Positions 15,057 to 23,300 of a DNA stretch of 26,842 nucleotides are shown here, in pieces (the first letter of the stretch is position 1; each line of letters opens with the position of its first letter). Origin of the DNA: a virus; the IMG/VR virus record IMGVR_UViG_3300042924_001894, positions 1-26,842 of that record; one strand, given 5' to 3'. Below the pieces are notes generated by a model. That model was not told where the DNA came from. It made no database searches and was given only the letters and a program-made list of their open reading frames with translations. Both the position numbers and the translations under genes were made by a program.

Positions 15057-15856
15057 TTGAGATTGAGGCACGCACCAAGGATCTAGAGATGGCGCTAGCG
15101 CGATTGGCTAGCGCGGCACGGGTGGACTATGGGCAGGTGGTGAAGCAGGAAGCGCAGTACTTGTTGCAAACTCTGCTTAAATTTACGCCGCCAAAGAGCA
15201 GGCCGCAGGGCAACGCCGCAGTTGCGCGCGACATGAATAACCTGACAACGCCTTTTGCGCATCGTTATTTCCAAGAGCGTCAGACTGAGGGCGGGTTCTA
15301 TAAGTCAATTGCCAGATACGTCCGCACTCGCGAAAGCGGCAAACTCCAAGCGTTGTTCAATAATGCAAACTTGAAGGGATTCTACGGGCTGCAACTGCTG
15401 ACCACAAAGCAAGAAATTCTGAACATCCATAAGCAGAGACGGAACAATCGAGGTCGCGTTGAAAGCGGGAAAAAGCAGTACGCATCATACATCGCCGACG
15501 CAAAGGCCGTGCGTAAGGAAATACAATCTCGCGTAGGCTGGACGCTCTCCGGCTGGGTTCCTGCGGCCAAGGCTACGGGAGCACGTTACCTGAAGTTCTC
15601 GGACCGCTTCGGCGCAAAGAGCGGCACGCAGTCTTCAAACTTCAACACGCCCAATCCGTTTATCATCGGGCGAAACTTCAACGTGAAGATCCCGAACTAT
15701 CAGAGCAAGGTCACGAGCGCCTTACGGTCACGCACTGGAACCACCGTAAAAAAACTGGAGCGCGTGCTTGCCGGCCGAGCGGTTAACCTCGGCTTTATTC
15801 GTGTGCAAGGCAATGGCGCTGTTCCAGCCGCAACGCCGCCGACTCCCACCGCATGA
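15053..15856 (+). CDS. Minor tail / neck protein (gpZ or HK97 gp10-like position)
   Basis: A 267-residue, strongly basic protein between the connector and the tail terminator, the place of lambda gpZ or HK97 gp10. It begins with a helix (EARTKDLEMALARLASAARV), then a VVKQEAQYLLQTLLKFTPP segment typical of gp10-like proteins, and ends in a Pro/Thr/Ala tail. The middle is Arg/Lys-rich (HKQRRNNRGRVESGKKQYA). It is longer than HK97 gp10 (about 140-150) and closer to gpZ (192). It may help join the tail terminator to the connector. Overlaps on both sides show translational coupling. Confidence 0.6.
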   Translation: MIEIEARTKDLEMALARLASAARVDYGQVVKQEAQYLLQTLLKFTPPKSRPQGNAAVARDMNNLTTPFAHRYFQERQTEGGFYKSIARYVRTRESGKLQALFNNANLKGFYGLQLLTTKQEILNIHKQRRNNRGRVESGKKQYASYIADAKAVRKEIQSRVGWTLSGWVPAAKATGARYLKFSDRFGAKSGTQSSNFNTPNPFIIGRNFNVKIPNYQSKVTSALRSRTGTTVKKLERVLAGRAVNLGFIRVQGNGAVPAATPPTPTA

Positions 15857-16287
15857 GTACCAGAACACAAATTCGAAACGCCATCGGCGCTAAGCTAACC
15901 GCCGGCGGTGCAGTCGTGCCGACCGCTAACCTGTTGCGAGGTCGGAATAACACTCTTACCTCAATGTCGTTTCCGGCCGCAGCAGTCTATGCCGTCGACG
16001 AACAGATTGAGGTTCGGTCGCTAGCGCCAAGCAATCGCGTGCAGTACCGCCAGCTTACCGTGAATGTGGACTACTTCACGGCACAGACTGGCGTGACGTA
16101 CATCGACGACCTATTCGACAGCGGCTCGGCTGCGGTTGAGGCCGCGGTTTTGGAGGATGTCACGCTAGGGGGCGTATGCGATGACCTTCATCTGACAAAC
16201 GTACAATATGTGACGGAGGACGATGAGGACAAGCGCTGGGGCGTCGCGCGTCATACCTTCAACTGCATTTATCTAACCACTGACTAA
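15853..16287 (+). CDS. Tail terminator protein (gpU-like position)
   Basis: A 144-residue protein starting at an ATG overlapping the previous stop by four bases. The layout (N-terminal helix TRTQIRNAIGAKL, strand FPAAAVYAVDEQIE, strand YRQLTVNVDYFTA, helix DDLFDSGSAAVEAAVL, then strands) matches tail terminators of the lambda U type, which cap the tail tube at its final length and join it to the head. Its neighbours, a neck protein before and the tail tube after, agree. The family assignment is from fold pattern and order. Confidence 0.7.
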   Translation: MSTRTQIRNAIGAKLTAGGAVVPTANLLRGRNNTLTSMSFPAAAVYAVDEQIEVRSLAPSNRVQYRQLTVNVDYFTAQTGVTYIDDLFDSGSAAVEAAVLEDVTLGGVCDDLHLTNVQYVTEDDEDKRWGVARHTFNCIYLTTD

Positions 16288-16288
16288 T

Positions 16289-16675
16289 ATGGCAAACCAC
16301 CTGGGCCGCGAAGGCACCGTTCGAATCAGCAGCACCACCATTGGCGAATTGCGGAACTACTCGTTGGCGCATTCGTCGGATGTCGTCGAAGACTCCATCA
16401 TCGGAGACACCTACCGCACTCGTAAGGCAACGCTCCGCACTTGGTCTGTTTCGGGCGATCTTTACTGGGACGAAGTCGACGCTGGACAGATTGCCTTGAC
16501 CGTTGGTTCATCTGTTACGGTCAACCTCTATCCGGAAGGCACTGCTTTGACGGCCACCTACTACACGGGCGGCGGCATCGTGACCAAGTTTGATATCAGT
16601 GCCGCGTTTGACGGGATGGTAGAATCTGCAATTTCCATCGAAGGGAACGGCGCTCTGAGCACCGTTACGGTCTAA
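16289..16675 (+). CDS. Major tail tube protein
   Basis: A 128-residue beta-rich protein, the building block of the tail tube. It opens with GREGTVRISSTTIGELRNYS, a strand pair typical of small siphophage tube proteins, and contains the WSVSGDLYWDEVDAGQ segment and a closing Gly/Ser strand (ISIEGNGALSTVTV). It lacks the C-terminal Ig-like domain of lambda gpV. It sits directly between the terminator and the chaperone genes, as gpV does. No SD is visible; the ATG starts one base after the previous stop. The last base of its stop codon is the first base of the next ATG. Confidence 0.8.
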   Translation: MANHLGREGTVRISSTTIGELRNYSLAHSSDVVEDSIIGDTYRTRKATLRTWSVSGDLYWDEVDAGQIALTVGSSVTVNLYPEGTALTATYYTGGGIVTKFDISAAFDGMVESAISIEGNGALSTVTV

Positions 16676-16998
16676 TGGATGCAATCGACCTAGTACGCGA
16701 ACACTTCGCCGCGCTCGGCACCCGCTCAATTGAGGTGCCAGAGTGGAAGCTGACGATCTACGCAACGCCAGTCACGCTGGCCGAGAAGAATCGCCTTTAC
16801 CGCAAGGCCAAGGACAACGACATGGAGCTACTAGTCGATGTTCTAATCTTAAAGGCAGCAGACAAGGACGGCAACAAGCTGTTCAACGCTGACCACAAGA
16901 TGACCTTGCTGCACAAGGCCGACTCGAATCTCATTGCGCGTGTCGCCAACTTCATTCTGTCGGAGGCTGCGCCGCCAGTTGAAGAACTAAAAAACTGA
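16675..16998 (+). CDS. Tail assembly chaperone, short form (gpG-like)
   Basis: A 107-residue helical protein that in this position keeps the tape measure soluble and recruits tube subunits. It ends in a slippery heptamer, A AAA AAC, immediately before its TGA stop, and the -1 frame continues to just inside the tape measure gene. This is the lambda G/GT design, in which a small fraction of ribosomes slip to make a longer protein. The sequence (ATPVTLAEKNRLYRKAKDND, then LLVDVLILKAADKDGNKLF) fits a tail assembly chaperone. The ATG overlaps the last base of the previous stop. Confidence 0.82.
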   Translation: MDAIDLVREHFAALGTRSIEVPEWKLTIYATPVTLAEKNRLYRKAKDNDMELLVDVLILKAADKDGNKLFNADHKMTLLHKADSNLIARVANFILSEAAPPVEELKN

Positions 16999-17156
16999 TC
17001 CACGGTGGCGAGGGTGCCGACCTCCTCGCCATCTACGCACTAGCGGAAAAGCTCGGCAAGTTTGCGCATGAGGTCATGGCGATGCCGGCTCAGGAATTGA
17101 CTGGTTGGCTCGCCTATTTTCACCATCAGCAGCAAGTGACCAAAAAACATGGCTGA
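16675..17156 (+). CDS. Tail assembly chaperone, long form by -1 frameshift (gpGT-like)
   Basis: Slipping back one base at 16989-16995 extends the short chaperone by 53 residues to 160. The extension begins LIHGGEGADLLAIYALAEKL, is helical with conserved-looking Trp and Tyr, and ends in QQQVTKKHG at the TGA at 17154-17156, eight bases inside the tape measure gene. There is no good start codon for this region in its own frame near the junction, which also supports expression by frameshift. The extension probably binds the tube protein, as the T part does in lambda. Confidence 0.8.
16989..17033 (+). promoter_or_regulatory. Programmed -1 frameshift signal
   Basis: Slippery heptamer A AAA AAC (16989-16995) in the zero frame, with the TGA stop directly after. 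Eight bases on, a 10-bp stem (17004-17013 with 17024-17033, one G-U pair) with a 10-base loop forms a stimulatory hairpin at the usual distance. Frame, spacing and gene position all agree. Confidence 0.85.
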
Positions 17157-18717
17157 AGCCTCATTCATTATCCGCGCAGTTGACGCGACTCGACAAGCGT
17201 TTGGTAATATCCAAAACTCGCTTGCTCAGTTGAAGCAGTCGTCGTCGGCGGCGGCGGCTTTCATGAAGCGCGCTTTCGATCCCAAGGCGCTCGGTTTTGG
17301 CCTTGCCTCTGCCCTGGGCGTTTCGCTCACTGCTGCGATTGATAAAGCAGTCGACGCCATAGGAAAACTTATCACGCGATTTGAAGACGTTAAAAAGATC
17401 GTCAAAGAAACCGCAGAGGAAGTTAAAAAGATTTACGGCACGGCCGCTTTTGAGGCATTAACGCAGGAAGGCCAGCTCAAGTCTGCGATGCAAAAACGCA
17501 TCGAGATGGAGCGTGAGATTGAGTCGCTTAGGAAGAAGACTGCGGTCGTCACAAAAGAAACAATGACGATGGATCGCACTGGTAGGGTGCGAACTGTCAC
17601 CACGTTTGATAGTGCAGCTACTGTTGAAGAAGCCAATCGCCTAAAAGAACTAGATGTTGAATACGCAAAGCTAAATGTTCAGATCTCAAAACTAGATTCG
17701 CAGATCACGGGCGCTCGATTTGATAAACGCGCCGATGACTTCGGCAAAGCAGTCGGTAAAGTTACCGATGAATTTGAGCAGCTGATCGACGCTGTTCGTC
17801 GAACAAATGACGAGTCAGAGCAGGCAAGAATTTCGGCGGATCAAATGATGGTCGGGCTTGCTGAGCGTGAAAAGGATATGTTGGACCCGATGCGAGAGTA
17901 CGCACGGCAGATTGATCTCGTCATCGGACTCAAGCACAAGCAGCTCCTGACAAGCGAAGAAGCAGAGCGTCGCATCAAGCAAATTGTAGAAGCGTCTGGC
18001 GAGTCTGGACGCAAGGCGATGGAGGACTATACCGCATCGTTCGAAGACTTTGAAAGGATGCGGGCGCTGGTTTCTGGTCGGCAAGCATCAGACGGCGAGC
18101 AGCTGAATGCGTTAAAGGCGAGAGAGACTGAGCTAGTGGCTAAACTCGCCGCCACTGGTGCTGGCGATCTGGAGAACCGAACCAAGCTGCAAAAGGAACT
18201 GGTCGCCGTTTACAAGGATATGTTGCCGCTGCTTGAGGAGCAGCGTCGCCTTGGCAACGAAGCCGGCGCGATGATTGCGATGGGCTTTGAAGATGCTATT
18301 TTTGCCGGCGAGAAGTTGTCCGATGTTTTGAAGAATCTTGCGTTGGATCTCATGCGGCTGATCTTCCGCAACGTCATTACTGCTCCGCTGGCCTCGTCCA
18401 TTGGTAATTTCATCAACGCTGGCCTCGGCTTCTTGGCCGAAGGCGGACCCGCCAAGGCCGGCTCACCGTACATCGTCGGCGAAAAAGGGCCAGAGCTCTT
18501 CGTGCCTGGATCGAGCGGCACCGTGATTCCGAACGACCGCATGGGACAGATGGGCAGCGCGGCCGGCGGTCCGACGATCAACATCTCTTACAATATCCAG
18601 TCCGGCGTATCTCGGGCTGAGTTGCAGCCGATCCTTGATAATGAGCGCAAGCGTTTGATGGTGACCATTCCCGATCTCGTGCGCCGCGGTGGATCGTACC
18701 GGAACGCCTTTGCCTAA
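17149..18717 (+). CDS. Tape measure protein (lambda H-like C-terminus)
   Basis: This protein sets tail length and is later ejected with the DNA. At 522 residues it is short for the family (lambda H has 853). It begins ASFIIRAVDATRQAF, a common tape measure opening. A hydrophobic segment lies at about 45-70 (GFGLASALGVSLTAAIDKAV), followed by long coiled coils (about 75-390, rich in Glu, Lys and Arg). The C-terminal GFLAEGGPAKAGSPYIVGEK, followed by GPELFVPGSSGTVIPN (about 423-462), is the well-known lambda H-type domain. The ATG lies inside the end of the frameshifted chaperone. The middle (17350-17720) is locally AT-richer. By the usual ruler of about 0.15 nm per residue the tail would be roughly 80 nm long. 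Confidence 0.88.
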   Translation: MAEASFIIRAVDATRQAFGNIQNSLAQLKQSSSAAAAFMKRAFDPKALGFGLASALGVSLTAAIDKAVDAIGKLITRFEDVKKIVKETAEEVKKIYGTAAFEALTQEGQLKSAMQKRIEMEREIESLRKKTAVVTKETMTMDRTGRVRTVTTFDSAATVEEANRLKELDVEYAKLNVQISKLDSQITGARFDKRADDFGKAVGKVTDEFEQLIDAVRRTNDESEQARISADQMMVGLAEREKDMLDPMREYARQIDLVIGLKHKQLLTSEEAERRIKQIVEASGESGRKAMEDYTASFEDFERMRALVSGRQASDGEQLNALKARETELVAKLAATGAGDLENRTKLQKELVAVYKDMLPLLEEQRRLGNEAGAMIAMGFEDAIFAGEKLSDVLKNLALDLMRLIFRNVITAPLASSIGNFINAGLGFLAEGGPAKAGSPYIVGEKGPELFVPGSSGTVIPNDRMGQMGSAAGGPTINISYNIQSGVSRAELQPILDNERKRLMVTIPDLVRRGGSYRNAFA

Positions 18718-18720
18718 GCC

Positions 18721-19302
18721 ATGGCTATTTCATACCCACTCACGCCGCCCTCGCCGTTCAAGGTGAGCAAGCTATCTCTGACCGGAGTCTCGGCTCGTTC
18801 ACGCTCGGTTTCGCCATTCACGTTTCAGGTGCAGCAGTACAACTGGCCTGGGCAGGGTTGGCTTGGATCGGTCGAATGTCCGCCGATGGTGCGCTCGGAC
18901 GCTGAGCAGATCATCGCGTTTCTGTTGGCTGCGCAGCGTGGCACGTTCTACTTCCGCGACTACAGCAACAGTGCGCCGCGAGGCAACGTAACAGGCACGC
19001 TGACGGTGGCGAGTGCCACGGCCAACGGAACGACGCTAGGCATCTCTGGCGCGACTGGCACCTTTGCCGTTGGAGACTGGCTGCAAATCTCAACGTCACT
19101 CTACAAGGTCATTCAGGTGAACTCATCGAGTTCTGTTGACGTGTTTCCTGTGCTGCGCGCTAGCTACTCAGGCGGCACGTCGATTGTGACCTCAAGTCCT
19201 AAAGGCGTCTTCCGTCTAGGCAACAATCAGACCGACTGGTCGATTGAATTGGCCGGCATTTACGGCGTGTCCTTTTCTATCGTCGAGGAGATTCCGCAAT
19301 GA
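18721..19302 (+). CDS. Minor tail protein (gpM-like position), distal tail
   Basis: A 193-residue beta-rich protein right after the tape measure, as lambda gpM. It has the QQYNWPGQGWLGSVECPPMV segment and IIAFLLAAQRGTFYFRDYS, typical of tail tip ring proteins. A Thr/Ser/Gly-rich insert follows (about 85-160; VTGTLTVASATANGTTLGIS) that looks like a small inserted beta-domain, and WSIELAGIYGVSFSIVEE closes the fold. It likely forms the distal tail ring joining the tube to the tip. The ATG overlap with the next gene couples it to the L-like protein. Confidence 0.7.
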   Translation: MAISYPLTPPSPFKVSKLSLTGVSARSRSVSPFTFQVQQYNWPGQGWLGSVECPPMVRSDAEQIIAFLLAAQRGTFYFRDYSNSAPRGNVTGTLTVASATANGTTLGISGATGTFAVGDWLQISTSLYKVIQVNSSSSVDVFPVLRASYSGGTSIVTSSPKGVFRLGNNQTDWSIELAGIYGVSFSIVEEIPQ

Positions 19303-19946
19303 GCATCACCGCAGCAGGCAGGACCATGACGGCTGGTATGGTGGCCGAGGTCACCACGGCGCAACTGTCACCAATTCTCATGGTGGACATGGAGTTTTCG
19401 ACACCTGTTTACCTGTGGACTGGATACGGAACGCTGACCTATGCAGGCAAAGGGTATCTTGGTCTGGGAGATCTCGGGAACGTCGCACCAATTGAGGAGA
19501 CGACGGACTTGTCGGCGCGTGGAGTCACGTTCCAGCTTTCCGGAGTTCCGACTGCGTACATTTCTCTTGCACTCAACGAGGACTACCAAGGCCGCAACTG
19601 CTCGATCATGCTAGGTGCGCTGTCGACGACGGCCTCGCTGATCGCGTCACCTGTCACTGTGTTTGTCGGCAAGATGGACGTGATGGCTATCTCGGACGAT
19701 GGCGAGCAAGCGCAGATTACGATGAGCGCTGAATCGCGACTGATCGACTTTCGCCGTGTGCGCGAGAGTCGCTACACCGACGAGGAACAGACTGCCATTG
19801 ATGCGACCGACAAGGGTCTAGAATTCGTCACGGCGATTCAGGAAAAAACCATTTACTGGGGCAGCCCCAACCCGACGAATCCTGGTCTGTGGAACGGTGG
19901 CAACGACCCGCCTGAAATTGATCGCAATCCAGACCGCATTATATGA
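19299..19946 (+). CDS. Tail tip protein (gpL / DUF2163-like)
   Basis: A 215-residue protein overlapping the previous gene by four bases; a GAGGAG run eight bases upstream may serve as SD. It has the LMVDMEFSTPVYLWTGYGTL pattern, then YLGLGDLGNVAPIEETTDLS and ISLALNEDYQGRNCSIMLG, recognisable from DUF2163-type baseplate hub proteins of siphophages and gene transfer agents. It has no Cys cluster for the iron-sulphur site known in lambda gpL. It probably forms part of the tip hub with the K- and J-like proteins that follow, and overlaps the K-like gene by four bases. Confidence 0.72.
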   Translation: MSITAAGRTMTAGMVAEVTTAQLSPILMVDMEFSTPVYLWTGYGTLTYAGKGYLGLGDLGNVAPIEETTDLSARGVTFQLSGVPTAYISLALNEDYQGRNCSIMLGALSTTASLIASPVTVFVGKMDVMAISDDGEQAQITMSAESRLIDFRRVRESRYTDEEQTAIDATDKGLEFVTAIQEKTIYWGSPNPTNPGLWNGGNDPPEIDRNPDRII

Positions 19947-20359
19947 GCCGAGTCGACAACTGGCGCACGCTGCTCGCGCAGTTTATCGACGAACGCCGCA
20001 ACCGCGCGTTTGAATGGGGGAGCCATGATTGCTGTCTGTTCGCTGCAGACTGGATCAAGACAGCAACGGGCTACGATCTTGCAGACGGCTTCCGCGGACG
20101 GTACAACTCGGCACTCGGTGCGCATCGCCTCACCGCCTCTCTTGGCGGCCTAGTGCCGTTCGTGAACCACTGTCTGAAAGAAGTTGCCCGGCCTGCCTCA
20201 GTGAGCGAGGCGACCGCCGGCGACCTGATCGTGCGGGATTCGGGCGACGGTGATTGTATCGGAATTGTTCTCGGTACGCAGTCCGCATTCGTAGCAAAGC
20301 ACGGTCTGGAATTTTTGCCAACTGGCCTTCAAGCAGACGCTCGTTTCTGGAAACTTTAA
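19943..20359 (+). CDS. Tail tip peptidase-like protein (gpK-like position, DUF6950)
   Basis: A 138-residue protein resembling the DUF6950 group within the NlpC/P60-like fold. The segment FEWGSHDCCLFAADWI (about 24-39) holds the likely nucleophile Cys, and FRGRYNSALGAHRL follows. A candidate His is in HGLEF near residue 120. Lambda gpK has an NlpC/P60 domain in the same place, and tail-tip peptidases can open the cell wall during DNA entry. Whether this one is active is not clear, since the second Cys and the His spacing cannot be verified by eye. It overlaps the L-like gene and is three bases from the J-like gene. Confidence 0.72.
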   Translation: MSRVDNWRTLLAQFIDERRNRAFEWGSHDCCLFAADWIKTATGYDLADGFRGRYNSALGAHRLTASLGGLVPFVNHCLKEVARPASVSEATAGDLIVRDSGDGDCIGIVLGTQSAFVAKHGLEFLPTGLQADARFWKL

Positions 20360-20362
20360 GCC

Positions 20363-23300
20363 ATGCCGAATCTGATTGTAAATGCCGCGTACTATCTCTG
20401 GCTTGGCCTACAGACGGCAGGCATCGCAATTTCGCAAACAGCAGCGATCTGGATCGTCAAGACTGTGGCAGTGGTGGGCGCTTCGATGGCGGCCTCAAAG
20501 CTGCTTACGCCGAAGATGCCGAGCATGGCCGATTCGCTCGGCTCTCGCGGTCAGATGGTGCGCTCACCAATCTCGGCGCGTCAGATCATTTACGGCCAGA
20601 GCAAGCTGTCTGGCACGGTCGTTTATCTTTCGGTTACTGGAACCAAGAATGAATACCTGCACATGGTCATTGCGGCTGCGGGCCATGAGGTAGAGGAGAT
20701 TGGCGACGTATATTTCAACGAGGATCTGGTGCTGACTGGATCAGCTGATGGTAGCGCGACCGGAAAGTACGCTGGCTATGCGGACATTTACAAGAAGCTG
20801 GGCGCATCCGGACAGACTGCGTTCTCAACGCTAGTTACCGACACCGCGTCTCTGACCGATGGAAAGTGGACCAGCGATCACAAGCTGACCGGCATCGCGT
20901 GCGTTTACGTTCGGCTGAAGTGGAACACCGAGGTGTTCGTTGGTGGCATTCCCAACGTGTCCTTCATTATCAAGGGCAAGAAGGTCTACGATCCGCGCAC
21001 AGCGACGACGGCATACTCTGCCAATCCTGCGCTGTGCTTGCGTGATTACCTCACGTCTTCGCTGGGCCTAGCGATGGCGAGTGCCGAAATCGACGATACC
21101 GCCTGCAACGTAGCAGCCAATGTCTGCGACGAGCAGGTGCAGATTCTGCCACTGTCTCCGGCTACCTACGAGAACCGCTACGAATCGCACGGCAGCATTA
21201 CGACCAGCGAGGCACCGGATGCCGCGATTGCAAAGCTACTGTCCGCAATGGGCGGACTCCTTGCGTACTCATCCGGCAAGGTGGTGATGTACGCCGCGAC
21301 GTATCAGATTCCGACAATCAGCTTAAACGAGAAGCACTTCGTCGGGCCGATGTCAGTGACTACTCGCACGAGTGCGCGAGATCGAGTCAACACGGTCAAG
21401 GGCGTTTACGTTTCGTCCGAGAACCAGTGGCAGCCGGCAGACTTTCCGGTTATCACGTCGACGACCTACGTCACCGAGGACAACGGAATCAAGTACACGC
21501 GCGACGTATCGCTGCCGTTTACGATCTCGCCGTCGTGCGCGCAGCGTCTCGCGGTTGTTGAACTACGGCGCGCACGCCAAGAGATCATCCTAACTGCTCG
21601 CTTCCGACTTGAAGCGATGCAGTTACGCGCCGGTGAAACCGTGATGATCTCCAACACGAAGCTCGGTTGGACGAACAAAGTTTTCGAAGTAATGGAGTGG
21701 ACCTTCGTTGCGGATGGTCAACCGCCACAGCTGGCGGTCGACATGACTTTGCGCGAGATGGATTCGACGGTTTACAGCTACACCGTCTCGGACGAGATCG
21801 CAGTTACTGCGGCACCGAATACGACGTTACCCAATCCATTCATTGTTGCTGCTCCTACTTCATTGACGCTGGCAGCAGATGGAACGACTCAACAATATCA
21901 AGCAGACGGCACCGCACTTCCGCGGATCAAGGTCGCCTGGTCTGCGCCATCTGAGGAATTCGTACAGTCTGGCGGCTTCGTTGGAATAGATTACAAGGAG
22001 AGTGCTTCAACCACCTATTTAACTTGGGCGCGCGTGCCTGGAGATCAAACTCTTGAGTACATCACGAGTGATGTTCGCATTGGAACGCGCTACGATGTGC
22101 GCATCTACGGCGAGTCCTATTTCAAAGTTTCCTCAAGTTACGTCAGCGCCAGCATCACTGTTCAGCCCGATACAACCGCGCCCGATATTCCGACCAGTCT
22201 CACCGCCAACATTGGCAGCGGCAAGGCAGTCAGCCTAGATTGGGACGACGTAACCGCTCCAGACTTTTCCGAGTACGGAATCTACCGCAACACGACCGGC
22301 GTCACTCCGGCTAGTGCCACGTTCAACAAGATTGCCGAGGCGCGCAGTTCGCGGTTCTTCGATGCCGAGGTCAACGTCGGAACGACGTACTACTATTGGG
22401 TCAACGCTTATGACCGGCTGGAGAATGTGTCCGGCTTCTCTAACCGCGCGCAAGCCACGCCGCAGGCCATCACGTCTTCGCCTGACCTGACGCCGCCTAA
22501 CACGCCGAGCGCTCCGACCTTCATCAGCGAGCGCGTCTATGAGTCCAGCGACGGCACGACGAGCGCAGCGATCTCGATCACTGTTCCTGGCCTTCCTACT
22601 GGCGGCATCGCGCTGGACATCTTGAGCCGCATCAGCGGAACCAGTGGCTACAAGACCGAGGGCCAAGTTGATTCTGCCACGGCCACGGCGTTTGAAGTCG
22701 ACAACTTGGTGCCGGGAATCAGTTACGAGTTCGCGTGTCGTGCAGTGAACACGGCCGGCATCTTCTCCACAGTTTCGACCGCGTTAACTCGGACAGCACC
22801 GAGCGACACTATCGCGCCTAATGCACCAACCGGCCTCAATGCCGCGGTGGGTACGGGCCGAGCGGTCTCCCTCTCGTGGACGGCAGTCACGGCCAACGAC
22901 ATTTTTGAATACGGCGTGTACCGCAACACGACCGGAGTGACGCCGGGAACGACTGCCACGAACAAGATTGCCGAGGTCGGCGCTGACCGCTTTGTCGACA
23001 CGACGGTCAACTTTGCAACGACGTACTATTACTGGGTCAATGCGATTGACGCGACCGAGAACTATTCGGCCTTCTCTTCCTCGGTTAACGCCACGCCGGT
23101 TGTCGTCACGTCTGGCTCGATTGACTCCACGGCGCCCTCAGATCCGACCGCGCTCACAAAGATCAGCGACACGATTTACCTCGCCAGTGATGGCGGCGCT
23201 CGCGTTCTCGTCACTGTGACCGTTGCTGCGCTGCCGTCCGGTGCTCGCATCCAGAATATCCTCTACCGGAAGCAGGGCGCTGCGACTGGTTACGAGATCG

